A DNA stretch of 64,000 nt from Angelakisella massiliensis (GTDB taxonomy: Bacteria > Bacillota > Clostridia > Oscillospirales > Ruminococcaceae): positions 1,106,756 to 1,170,755 of the forward strand of contig NZ_LT629945.1 of assembly GCF_900104675.1 (NCBI RefSeq), in the 5' to 3' direction. The notes under the pieces were generated by a model. It saw only the letters and a list, made by a program, of their open reading frames with translations, did not search any database and was not told where the DNA came from. Every line of letters starts with the position of its first letter. Positions within the stretch are counted from its first letter, which is position 1. Positions 54,508 through 62,141 of this stretch are shown here, piece by piece. The position numbers and the translations under genes were made by a program.

Positions 54508-54922
54508 GATGGATTTGTGCCGTGTCCCTGTTACCCCAATTTTGGTCCGCTGATATGGCTTCGATTTTCGCCTGAGGCTGTAGGAGCCTGGAGGAGAGCC
54601 AGAGGTAAGATTATCCAGTCTGCGCTCTTTGATTTTCAACGCTTGACGCCGTATTTTGCGGCTGATTAGCGGCGGATGAAGGCACTGGCCCTGTGTCACG
54701 GCAGGTCAGCCGTTTTTTGGCGGGGTCGGGGCCTGACTTGGACTGGTATTTTTATTCAAATCAGATAATATGCAATTTGCTCCCCTTTATTCTTCCAAAG
54801 GGGGGCAGTTTTGTTTGACTTGACTACAGTTTTACGTTTATGGTACAATTAATTATATGTATATAACTGCTGATAGAAAATATCGCCAGGATGGTTTTTC
54901 CTATATAGGCGAAAGGTATATC
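54508..54922. other. Intergenic, 415 bp
   Basis: Contains the terminator at 54779-54814 well downstream of the HD gene. The part between 54541 and 54720 has several short GC-rich hairpins but no recognised RNA family. Confidence 0.4.
54779..54814 (+). terminator. Terminator downstream of HD gene
   Basis: A 10-bp stem (gctccccttt with aaaggggggc) followed by agttttgttt. Confidence 0.8.
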
Positions 54923-55087
54923 TCATAGCCTTTGGGTCACTTTTTTATATGAATCATATTGCTTTTTGCAGCGGCTGCTGAAGACAGAATAAACATCAAA
55001 AGAGATCAAACTGTTTTCAAAGCCGCTGATAGCTGCGCGAAAAGAGGGAAACTCTTTTTGGGGATGGATTTCAAAATATTTGTTCAT
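54923..55087 (-). CDS. Small hypothetical protein
   Basis: A 54-residue frame starting MNKYFEIHPQKEFPSFRAAI, after AGAAGGTG at a good distance. It is divergent from the Crp/Fnr gene. There is no recognised family, but the ribosome binding site and polar composition make it plausible. Confidence 0.35.
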   Translation of the reverse strand: MNKYFEIHPQKEFPSFRAAISGFENSLISFDVYSVFSSRCKKQYDSYKKVTQRL

Positions 55088-55192
55088 AAAAGCACCTTCT
55101 GTAAATGCCGTGCGCACTTTTGGACGAATGGCTGAAATGCAGAAAGAACGCCGATGAGAAGTAGAGACGATGGGAAGGTGATTGTTTTGGAA

Positions 55193-55870
55193 ATGTTTGA
55201 ACGTTCGACATTGATGACATCCTCGCAGGAAAATGAACAATTGGAAGCCTTGCTGGCACCTGTGTCACAGCGTATGGTTTATCCTCCCAAGCACATTTTT
55301 CAGATGCCGGGGGAAACCATTGACGGCATTTACTACATCAAGAGCGGACGTACCAAGCACTACATGGATAATAATGAGGGTTGTTTCAAGATCCTCTATA
55401 CCTTGTCCTCGGGCTGGTTTTTCGGCGAGACTGCTTTGTTTTTGGGAAAAGAGACCAGCTTATATTCCCAAACTGAAACCAAAACCACCATCTATCTGAT
55501 TCCTGCCAGCGAGACCTATCGCCTGATGCGGGAAAATGAACTGTTCCGGGATACACTGCTGCGCTGCTTCGCCCATAAGATGCTGATCCTCCGCTATGAG
55601 ATCGGCAATCTGGCCTTTAATTCATGCAAGAACCGGCTGAAGAGATTGTTCTGCGCCGCGGTGGAGCGGGAAAATATGACTGATCCCGGCTGGTATAATC
55701 TGCGCATCCACTATACCCACAGCGAACTGGGAGAGATCGTCGGCGGCGCCCGGGTCACCATCAGCCGCCAGCTGACGGAGCTTTGCAATGAAGGCTTTAT
55801 CCGCATTATCAACCGAAGAATCCAGGTCAGTGCCGAACAGTATCATAAGTATATGCAAAGTTCCCGGTGA
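55193..55870 (+). CDS. Crp/Fnr-family transcription regulator
   Basis: About 225 residues: a cyclic-nucleotide-binding-like beta-barrel (IFQMPGETIDGIYYIKSGRT, FKILYTLSSGWFFGETALFLG, about 35-90), a dimer helix and a C-terminal winged HTH (HSELGEIVGGARVTISRQLTEL, i.e. HSELGEIVGG and ARVTISRQL, about 178-200). There is no Fe-S cysteine cluster of the FNR type, so it probably senses a small molecule. It directly precedes the redox operon, and similar palindromes lie at activator positions upstream of both downstream transcripts. The exact start (TTG 55187, ATG 55193 or ATG 55154) is uncertain. Confidence 0.9.
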   Translation: MFERSTLMTSSQENEQLEALLAPVSQRMVYPPKHIFQMPGETIDGIYYIKSGRTKHYMDNNEGCFKILYTLSSGWFFGETALFLGKETSLYSQTETKTTIYLIPASETYRLMRENELFRDTLLRCFAHKMLILRYEIGNLAFNSCKNRLKRLFCAAVERENMTDPGWYNLRIHYTHSELGEIVGGARVTISRQLTELCNEGFIRIINRRIQVSAEQYHKYMQSSR

Positions 55871-55939
55871 TACAGATGGATGATTTTGTGATTTGTTAGT
55901 TTTAGCCAAAAAAATCTTTGATTTTTTTGTGTCGTACTG

Positions 55940-55953
55940 GTATCGTTTGATAC
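55940..55953 (+). promoter_or_regulatory. Candidate Crp-type site 1
   Basis: gtatcgtttgatac is a 5-4-5 palindrome. Its centre is about 41.5 bp before the start predicted from TATACT at 55976-55981, the class II activator position. A related sequence lies at 61067-61080. Confidence 0.55.
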
Positions 55954-55975
55954 ATCTTTTTTCTGAAAATTCTCC

Positions 55976-55981
55976 TATACT
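55976..55981 (+). promoter_or_regulatory. -10 of the lyase-dehydrogenase operon
   Basis: TATACT with no good -35 hexamer at 16-18 bp, as expected for an activator-dependent promoter. Confidence 0.45.
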
Positions 55982-55989
55982 GGTGCTGT

Positions 55990-56069
55990 AAAAACAACGT
56001 ACCCATAAATCTCGATGGTTGCCCTTTGCGCCCAAGGTTTCCTCGAGATTGGATGGCGTACGTTGTTTT
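55990..56069 (+). ncRNA. Structured leader of the lyase operon
   Basis: aaaacaacgtac (55991-56002) pairs with gtacgttgtttt (56058-56069), and inner segments (ccat/atgg, aatctcga/tcgagatt) extend the stem with small bulges. The outer stem is followed by the T-rich gttgttttagg. It lies between the presumed start near 55988 and the first gene at 56143. It may be an attenuator, a protein-binding leader or an unclassified riboswitch. Confidence 0.55.
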
Positions 56070-56142
56070 GTTGTTTTAGGCGCGCTGCCACTTTCCGATC
56101 CCCTAAAATGAGACTCACCAATAAAGGAGACAAGCTGAAGAT

Positions 56143-57414
56143 ATGTTGGACAAAAATACCTGCGAACGTTATACCGCGCTTCTTCAGGAAGAACTGGTCC
56201 CCGCTTTGGGCTGTACCGAGCCCATTGCCATCGCCTTTGCCGCGGCGAGGGCCAGAGAGGTGCTGGGCTGTATGCCGCAGCGGCTGGTTGTTCAGTGCAG
56301 CGGTAACATCATCAAAAACGTCAAAGGCGTCATTGTGCCTACCACCGGCAATATGAAAGGAATCGACACCAGCGCCATTCTGGGCGCCCTTGCCGGAGAC
56401 AGTGAAAAGAAGCTGGAGGTTCTTTCGGGTGTTACCCCTAAGGATATCGAAAAAACCAAGCAGCTGGTGGCGGAAAAGATCTGTCAGGTAGAACTGATCC
56501 GGGATGTGAGCAATCTGTATATCATTGTGTGGGCCATTGCCGGAGAGCATGAAGCCCTGGTGGAGGTACAGGACAGCCACACCCACATTACCCGGATCGA
56601 AAAGGATCATGAGGTGCTGTATGAGGACAAGCCTGCCTCAGCTCACACCAATTCTGCCTCCGGTCCGGAGATGGATTTGGAAAGCATCTTCCAGTTTGCG
56701 CTCCAGGGGGATCTGACCGACCTGATCCCTGTGCTGGATCGTCAGATCCAGTGCAACACCCGCATTGCGGAGGAAGGAATGAAGGGCACCTATGGCTGCG
56801 GCGTAGGCGCCAGCATCAAAGAAAACTATGGCGACAGCGTCCGCACCATGGCCAGAGCGATGCCCGCCGCGGGAAGTGACGCCCGCATGGGCGGCTGCGT
56901 GCTGCCGGTAGTGATCAATTCCGGTTCCGGCAATCAGGGCATGACCGTTTCCCTGCCTGTTATCACCTACGCCAAAGAGCTGGGCGTCAGCCAGGAGACG
57001 CTGTACCGCGCCCTGGTGCTGTCCAACCTCACCGCTATCTACATCAAATCCGGTATCGGCAAGCTGTCCGCCTTCTGCGGCGCAGTAGGTGCGGGATGTG
57101 CCGCCGGAGCTGCCATCACCTGGCTGCGGGGCGGAGATTATGACGCGGTTTGCCGCACCATCATCAACACCCTGGCCAACACCTCCGGTATTGTCTGCGA
57201 CGGCGCCAAAGCTTCCTGCGCGGCCAAGATCGCCAGCGCGGTGGATGCCGCCCTGTTCGCAGGAGACTTGGCTCTGGCAGGAAAGGCCTTCGGCGACGGT
57301 GAAGGTCTGGTGGCAGAAGATGCTGATGCTACCGTGCGCAACATCATGCGTCTGGGCCGCGATGGTATGAAAGAAACAGACATCGAGATTCTGCATATGA
57401 TGATCGGTCAATAA
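56143..57414 (+). CDS. CyuA-type Fe-S lyase (UPF0597)
   Basis: A 423-residue protein of the L-cysteine desulfidase / serine-dehydratase-alpha-like family. Cluster ligands are expected from Cys24 in LGCTEP and the C-terminal cysteines in FCGAVGAGC (about 310-318) and CDGAKASC (about 351-358); GSGNQG (about 262-267) is the conserved substrate loop. Known members release sulfide or ammonia from cysteine via a [4Fe-4S] cluster. First gene of the redox operon. The partners suggest another beta-substituted amino acid is possible. Confidence 0.88.
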   Translation: MLDKNTCERYTALLQEELVPALGCTEPIAIAFAAARAREVLGCMPQRLVVQCSGNIIKNVKGVIVPTTGNMKGIDTSAILGALAGDSEKKLEVLSGVTPKDIEKTKQLVAEKICQVELIRDVSNLYIIVWAIAGEHEALVEVQDSHTHITRIEKDHEVLYEDKPASAHTNSASGPEMDLESIFQFALQGDLTDLIPVLDRQIQCNTRIAEEGMKGTYGCGVGASIKENYGDSVRTMARAMPAAGSDARMGGCVLPVVINSGSGNQGMTVSLPVITYAKELGVSQETLYRALVLSNLTAIYIKSGIGKLSAFCGAVGAGCAAGAAITWLRGGDYDAVCRTIINTLANTSGIVCDGAKASCAAKIASAVDAALFAGDLALAGKAFGDGEGLVAEDADATVRNIMRLGRDGMKETDIEILHMMIGQ

Positions 57415-57429
57415 AAAGGAGAAGGTAAC

Positions 57430-57747
57430 ATGCGTGTAGAAAATCATCCGATTCTGGGCGAGAGCCGTCAGCCGGATACCTATATTTACTTTGACGGCAA
57501 GCAGATTCCTGCCGTGACCGGCGAGCCTGTGGCGGCCGCTTTGGTAGCCGCCGGTGTGCGCACCTTCCGGTACACAGCCAAGAAAAACCAGCCCCGCAGT
57601 CTGTTCTGCGGCATCGGACGCTGCAATGACTGCAAGATGGTAGTGGACGGTGTGCCCAATGTCCGTACCTGTGTGACCCCTGTACGGGAAGGGATGGACG
57701 TTCGTACCCAGCATGGTCTCGGAGAGGAGGATGTGACACATGAATAA
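57430..57747 (+). CDS. 2Fe-2S subunit of amino-acid dehydrogenase
   Basis: A 105-residue HcnA-like ferredoxin: CGIGRCNDCKMVVDGVPNVR then TC (about 60-81) carries a plant-type 2Fe-2S cluster. In HcnABC and D-hydroxyproline dehydrogenases this subunit couples the two flavin subunits. It overlaps the following gene by 8 bases. Confidence 0.9.
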   Translation: MRVENHPILGESRQPDTYIYFDGKQIPAVTGEPVAAALVAAGVRTFRYTAKKNQPRSLFCGIGRCNDCKMVVDGVPNVRTCVTPVREGMDVRTQHGLGEEDVTHE

Positions 57748-58837
57748 CAATCTCATTGTCATCGTGGGAGCCGGTCCCGCCGGTCTTTCCGCCGCCATCC
57801 AGGCTGCGGAAGCGGGAGCCAAGGTGGTTCTGATCGACGAGAACCAGAAGCCCGGCGGACAGCTGTTCAAGCAGATCCACAAATTCTTCGGCTCCAGAGC
57901 CCATAAGGCCGGAGTTCGCGGCGTGGATATCGGCCGTCAGCTGCTGGAGGAAACGGAGAGCCAGGGCGTGGAAGTCCATCTGGGGTATCCTGTTTATGGT
58001 GTTTATCCCGACGGTCGTGTGGTTTACGGTTCCGCCGAGGGCGTTCGCAGCATCCAGGCAGACCGTGTGATCCTGGCTACCGGCGCTATTGAAAATAACC
58101 TCTGCTTTGAAGGTTCCACCCTCCCCGGCGTTATGACAGCCGGCGCCGCCCAGACCATGATCAACGAGCATCGGGTGCTTCCCGGCAAGAATGTGGTCAT
58201 GATTGGTTCCGGCAACGTGGGCCTGATCATCTCCTATCAGCTGATGCAGGCGGGCGCTACCGTCCGTGCTCTGGTGGAAGCCGCTCCTGCCATCGGCGGT
58301 TACGCGGTCCACGCTGCCAAGCTGAAGCGTTCCGCTGTTCCCATCTACCTGTCCCACACTGTCAACCGGGTCTGGGGCGACGGCAAGGTGGAAAAGGTGG
58401 AGCTGATCGCGCTGGATGAGCATTTCAACAAGATCGAGGGCACCGAGGAAGTGCTGGATGCTGATACTGTCTGCATGGCCGTTGGCTTGACCCCCATGGT
58501 GGAACTGGCTTCTCTGGCCGGATGCCGCCTGACAGAAAACGGCACTTTGGGCGGAATGGTTCCCCTCCATGATGAAAATATGCGCACCTCCAACCCCATC
58601 TACTATGTGGCCGGCGATATCGCTGGTGTGGAGGAAGCCAGCACCGCCATTGAGGAAGGACGCCTTGCCGGTATCGCCGCTGCGGAAAGCCTGGGACTGT
58701 CCAACGAGAAAACAGCGGAAAAGAAGCAAGCCGTTCGGGATAATCTGGCCGCCCTGCGCTCCGGTGCTTTCGGTCAGCGCCGCTTCCTGGCGAAAGAGGA
58801 AATGGTCAAAGAGTTTTACAGGGAGGCAGAGGTATGA
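57740..58837 (+). CDS. HcnB-like FAD/NAD(P)-binding subunit
   Basis: A 365-residue pyridine-nucleotide-disulfide-like flavoprotein. FAD motif VGAGPAGLSAAIQAAEAGAK (about 8-27), second dinucleotide site MIGSGNVGLIISYQLMQAGA (about 154-173) and C-terminal VAGDIAGVEEAS. It lacks the C-terminal BFD domain often fused in HcnB; that part is a separate gene here (59340). It overlaps the ferredoxin gene next by 4 bases. Confidence 0.9.
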   Translation: MNNNLIVIVGAGPAGLSAAIQAAEAGAKVVLIDENQKPGGQLFKQIHKFFGSRAHKAGVRGVDIGRQLLEETESQGVEVHLGYPVYGVYPDGRVVYGSAEGVRSIQADRVILATGAIENNLCFEGSTLPGVMTAGAAQTMINEHRVLPGKNVVMIGSGNVGLIISYQLMQAGATVRALVEAAPAIGGYAVHAAKLKRSAVPIYLSHTVNRVWGDGKVEKVELIALDEHFNKIEGTEEVLDADTVCMAVGLTPMVELASLAGCRLTENGTLGGMVPLHDENMRTSNPIYYVAGDIAGVEEASTAIEEGRLAGIAAAESLGLSNEKTAEKKQAVRDNLAALRSGAFGQRRFLAKEEMVKEFYREAEV

Positions 58838-59343
58838 AAGACGTAAAATATTCCGGCGTGTTGGATCAGGAGCTGCTGGCGACGCTGCCTGGTGTGCCGG
58901 ACGCTGCCCGGCTGGAGCTGGGCCCGGTGGCCTGCATTGAGTGCGCCCAGGAGATTCCCTGCAATCCCTGTAAGGAAGCCTGTCCCCGGGGCGCCATCAC
59001 CGTGGAGCCGGGACTGACCGCGCTGCCCCATCTGGACAGCGAGAAATGTAATGGCTGCGGACTGTGCATCGCCCGCTGCCCCGGACTGTCCATCTTCAAT
59101 GTCCACAAGAATTACACCGAGACCACCTCTCTGGTCAGCTTCCCCTATGAGTATCTGCCCCAGCCCAAGGTGGGGGATGAGGTGCGCTGCGCCGGCCGTG
59201 ACGGTTTGTTCCTGACCATGGGTACCGTTCACAAGGTGCTTTCTCCCGCGGCTTATGACCACACCACTGTGGTGACGGTGGAAGTGCCCAAGGAGTTTTG
59301 CATGACTGTGCGCACCATTCAGAGAGGAGGCTTCGACAAATGA
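58834..59343 (+). CDS. Dicluster 4Fe-4S protein
   Basis: A 169-residue protein with two four-cysteine sites, CIECAQEIPCNPCKEACP (about 34-51) and CNGCGLCIARCP (about 72-83), and a C-terminal beta-rich domain of about 75 residues. It is not a standard part of aerobic HcnABC. Its presence suggests electrons leave through ferredoxin-like carriers in an anaerobe. It overlaps both neighbours. Confidence 0.85.
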   Translation: MKDVKYSGVLDQELLATLPGVPDAARLELGPVACIECAQEIPCNPCKEACPRGAITVEPGLTALPHLDSEKCNGCGLCIARCPGLSIFNVHKNYTETTSLVSFPYEYLPQPKVGDEVRCAGRDGLFLTMGTVHKVLSPAAYDHTTVVTVEVPKEFCMTVRTIQRGGFDK

Positions 59344-59639
59344 GCGAGAACAAGGAAAACATTTACGTTTGCCGCTGCGAGGAGATCACCGTGGCGGATA
59401 TCGAGCGGGCCATTGAAGCGGGAGCCACCACTCTCACCGCCATTAAAGTGCGCACCAACGCCGGTATGGGCGTCTGCCAGGGAATGACCTGCCGCAAGAA
59501 TATTGAACGGATGCTCCGTGAGCGGAAGGTGGACCCCGGCTGCATCAAGCACAGCCCCTATCGTTTCCCGGTTCGCAGTGTTTCGGTGGCGGATCTGGCC
59601 GCCGACGCCCCCAAGAAGGAGGTAGAGGACCATGAATAA
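59340..59639 (+). CDS. BFD-like 2Fe-2S protein
   Basis: A 99-residue protein with the bacterioferredoxin pattern VCRCEEITVADIERAI (about 9-24) and GMGVCQGMTCRKNI (about 43-56). It corresponds to the C-terminal domain of HcnB-type subunits, here encoded alone. ATG at 59340 overlaps the preceding stop. Confidence 0.9.
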   Translation: MSENKENIYVCRCEEITVADIERAIEAGATTLTAIKVRTNAGMGVCQGMTCRKNIERMLRERKVDPGCIKHSPYRFPVRSVSVADLAADAPKKEVEDHE

Positions 59640-60819
59640 AGCGGACGTTATTATTATCGGCGGCGGTGTCATCGGCAGCGCGGCGGCCTATTACCTCTCC
59701 AAGAGAGGCAAAAAAGTCATCCAGCTGGAACGGGATTACTTCTGCGCCGGAGCCAGCGGTTCCTGCGATCAGATGGTCATTCCCCAGTCCAAGGCTCCCA
59801 ACGATCACCTGACCCTGGCGCTCCAAAGCGTGGAGCTGTACAAGAATCTCTCCAAGGAATTGGGCACCGATATCGAATACGTCCAGAAGGGCGGCATGAT
59901 CCTCATTGAGAACGAGGAAGAGCTGAAGATCATGGAGGAAGTGACCGCCAAGCAGCGGGCCAGAGGAATGGATGTAGAAATCATCTCCACCGCCGACGCC
60001 ATGAAGCGTCAGCCGGGCATCAATCCTGACGCGGTGATCGCTTCCACCTACAGCGCTGTGGACGGCGAGGTGAACCCCTTCAAGATGAATCTGGCTTTCA
60101 GCGATGGGGCCGCCCGTCTGGGAGCGGAGATCCATCCCTACACCCCCGTTACCGGTCTGGTAATGGAAGGGGGAGCCGTGGTTGGCGTTCGCACCCCCAG
60201 CGAGACCTACTACGCTGATACCGTGGTCAACGCCGCCGGAGCCTGGGCGCCCATCATCGGCGAGATGGCCGGCCTCAACCTTCCCATCAAGCCCCGCCGC
60301 GGCCAGGTGTACATCACCGAAGCGGTAGCCCCCTATGTCAACCACTGTGTCCTCAACGCCCGCTACATCGTGGCCAAGCACAATCCCAGCACTTTGAAGA
60401 ACGATCATTCCAGAAAAGCACAGCTGGGCGTTGGTATCTCCCTGACCCAGTCTCACAAGGGCAACATCCTCTTTGGTTCCACCCGTGAGTTTGTAGGCTA
60501 TCATACCAACAATACTTATGAAGGTCTTCAGGAGCTGCTGGAAAACGCAGTCCATCTGATGCCCGGCCTCAAGGAAATGCGGGTCATCCGTGCCATGGGC
60601 GGCGTTCGTCCCTATCCTCCGGATTCCAAACCCCTGATCGGTTATGCCAAGGGTGTGCCCGGTATGTTCATCGCCGCCGGACACGAGGGCGACGGCATCT
60701 GCCTGGCTCCCATCTCCGGACGGCTGGTAGCGGATCTCATCTGTGACGGACGCAGTGACATTCCCGCCGCGGATTCCTTTGATCCCAACCGCTTCGACCT
60801 TCATCTCCCCCGCACCTGA
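59632..60819 (+). CDS. HcnC-like amino-acid oxidoreductase
   Basis: A 395-residue DAO-fold flavoenzyme and the probable catalytic subunit. FAD motif DVIIIGGGVIGSAAAYYLSK (about 5-24), VVNAAGAWAP (about 197-206) and C-terminal AAGHEGDGICLAPISG. The family includes glycine oxidase, sarcosine-type and D-hydroxyproline dehydrogenase subunits that oxidise secondary or D-amino acids. Paired with 2Fe-2S, HcnB-like and BFD-like proteins it should pass electrons to carriers rather than to oxygen. A strong terminator follows. Confidence 0.9.
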   Translation: MNKADVIIIGGGVIGSAAAYYLSKRGKKVIQLERDYFCAGASGSCDQMVIPQSKAPNDHLTLALQSVELYKNLSKELGTDIEYVQKGGMILIENEEELKIMEEVTAKQRARGMDVEIISTADAMKRQPGINPDAVIASTYSAVDGEVNPFKMNLAFSDGAARLGAEIHPYTPVTGLVMEGGAVVGVRTPSETYYADTVVNAAGAWAPIIGEMAGLNLPIKPRRGQVYITEAVAPYVNHCVLNARYIVAKHNPSTLKNDHSRKAQLGVGISLTQSHKGNILFGSTREFVGYHTNNTYEGLQELLENAVHLMPGLKEMRVIRAMGGVRPYPPDSKPLIGYAKGVPGMFIAAGHEGDGICLAPISGRLVADLICDGRSDIPAADSFDPNRFDLHLPRT

Positions 60820-60882
60820 GATCAGAGAAAAACACCCTGTAACACAGGAAAACGCTTTGATTTTGTCTGACAGGTAAGAACA

Positions 60883-60928
60883 CGTCATCCATCTTTTGTC
60901 TTTCCCAAAAGATGGATGACGATTTTTC
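60883..60928 (+). terminator. Terminator of the dehydrogenase operon
   Basis: A 16-bp stem (cgtcatccatcttttg with caaaagatggatgacg) followed by attttt. Confidence 0.95.
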
Positions 60929-61066
60929 ATGCGGTTTTTTGCGCAAAATGGACGAAAAAAAACTGCCTGTGGTCCCTGGGGCTTGGGAATTGCTTAAGAA
61001 AAAAATAAACATTATTGTATATTTTAACCATTTTTTTTACTCATAAATGTTAGAAAGCATCAAAAT

Positions 61067-61080
61067 GTTGCGAATGATAC
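61067..61080 (+). promoter_or_regulatory. Candidate Crp-type site 2
   Basis: gttgcgaatgatac matches 10 of 14 positions of the palindrome at 55940-55953. Its centre is about 60 bp before the predicted start, close to the class I activator position. Confidence 0.5.
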
Positions 61081-61097
61081 ATTGTGATGTAGTGTAC

Positions 61098-61126
61098 TTG
61101 AAAAAGCGTAGGGCCTTTACTATAAT
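61098..61126 (+). promoter_or_regulatory. Promoter of the DapA-family operon
   Basis: TTGAAA (61098-61103), 17 bp, TATAAT (61121-61126). Confidence 0.8.
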
Positions 61127-61184
61127 GAAAATGCGCAAAGGGCAGCCGTTGGGTTGCTAAAATTTAAGATGAGGTGACTGATTT

Positions 61185-62099
61185 ATGATCAAACCTACTG
61201 GTTCCTGGGTTGCTATGCCCACTCCCTTCGACAGTCAGAACAAAGTTGACTTTGGTGCTTTCAAACTGCTCATCGACCGTCAGATCAAGTACGGTACTTC
61301 CGAGCTGTTTGTGCTGGGTTCCGCCGGTGAGGTTACCCTGCTGAGCCTGGATGAGAAGAAGGCCATTGTCCATGAGGTCATCAAGATGACCAAGGGCCGC
61401 ATCCCCGTCTTCTTCAGCTGCGCTTCCATGACCACCGATGACAGCGTTGCCATGGCCAAGTACTGCGAATCTGAGGGTGCTGATGGTGTTATCTTCACCG
61501 TTCCTCCCTATGTTCTGGTTTCTCAGCCTGCCGCTTATGCTCATCTGGAAACCTGCATGAGCGCTACCACTCTGCCCTGCGGTATCTACAACAATCCCTC
61601 TCGTCTGGGCGTTCAGGTAATGCCTGAGACCATCAAGAAGCTGAGCGACGCTCATCCCAACTTTGTCGTGGACAAGGAAGCTCTGGGCAGCGTGGAGCAG
61701 CTGGTACAGGTCAAGCGTATGTGCGGCGACAAGGTCAACATCATGTGCTGCGACTTCCCCAAGTATTCCATCGTGATCCCCACCCTGGCTGTGGGCGGCA
61801 CCGGTACTGCCAACATCGGCGGCAACATCATTCCTGAAGAGGCTGCCAAGTACTCTCGTCCCTGGACCAGCATGCAGATCATGGAAGAGTGCCGTGAGGA
61901 GTACTTCAAGTGGTTCCCCCTGCTCCAGGCTCTCTATCACCTGTCCAACCCCGTCGTCATCAAGGCTGCCCTCAACATCCTGGGCCTGCCCGGCGGTTCT
62001 CTGCGTAAGCCCTATCAGGACTATGCCGGCAAGCACTATGATGAGCTGAAGGCTCTGATGGACGAGATGGGCGTTATCGCCAAGTACAGCGTGAAATAA
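61185..62099 (+). CDS. DapA-family lyase/deaminase
   Basis: A 304-residue (beta/alpha)8 enzyme of the dihydrodipicolinate synthase family. The Schiff-base lysine is Lys164 in VVDKEAL, the tyrosine is Tyr135 in GIYNNPS and the first-site loop is GSAGEVTLL instead of the usual GTTGE. Beside a D-hydroxyproline-type dehydrogenase, a pyrroline-4-hydroxy-2-carboxylate deaminase role is attractive; 2-keto acid aldolase is the main alternative. True DapA is less likely. Codon use (ctg, aag, gac, atc) looks optimised for strong expression. Confidence 0.85.
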   Translation: MIKPTGSWVAMPTPFDSQNKVDFGAFKLLIDRQIKYGTSELFVLGSAGEVTLLSLDEKKAIVHEVIKMTKGRIPVFFSCASMTTDDSVAMAKYCESEGADGVIFTVPPYVLVSQPAAYAHLETCMSATTLPCGIYNNPSRLGVQVMPETIKKLSDAHPNFVVDKEALGSVEQLVQVKRMCGDKVNIMCCDFPKYSIVIPTLAVGGTGTANIGGNIIPEEAAKYSRPWTSMQIMEECREEYFKWFPLLQALYHLSNPVVIKAALNILGLPGGSLRKPYQDYAGKHYDELKALMDEMGVIAKYSVK

Positions 62100-62141
62100 T
62101 TCCATATTGCATAATTCCAAACAGCGGAAGGAGAAACCCAG

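Noticed and set aside
61185-62099. Biosynthetic dihydrodipicolinate synthase (dapA)
   Set aside because: Altered substrate loop and a catabolic redox context; no lysine-biosynthesis genes nearby.
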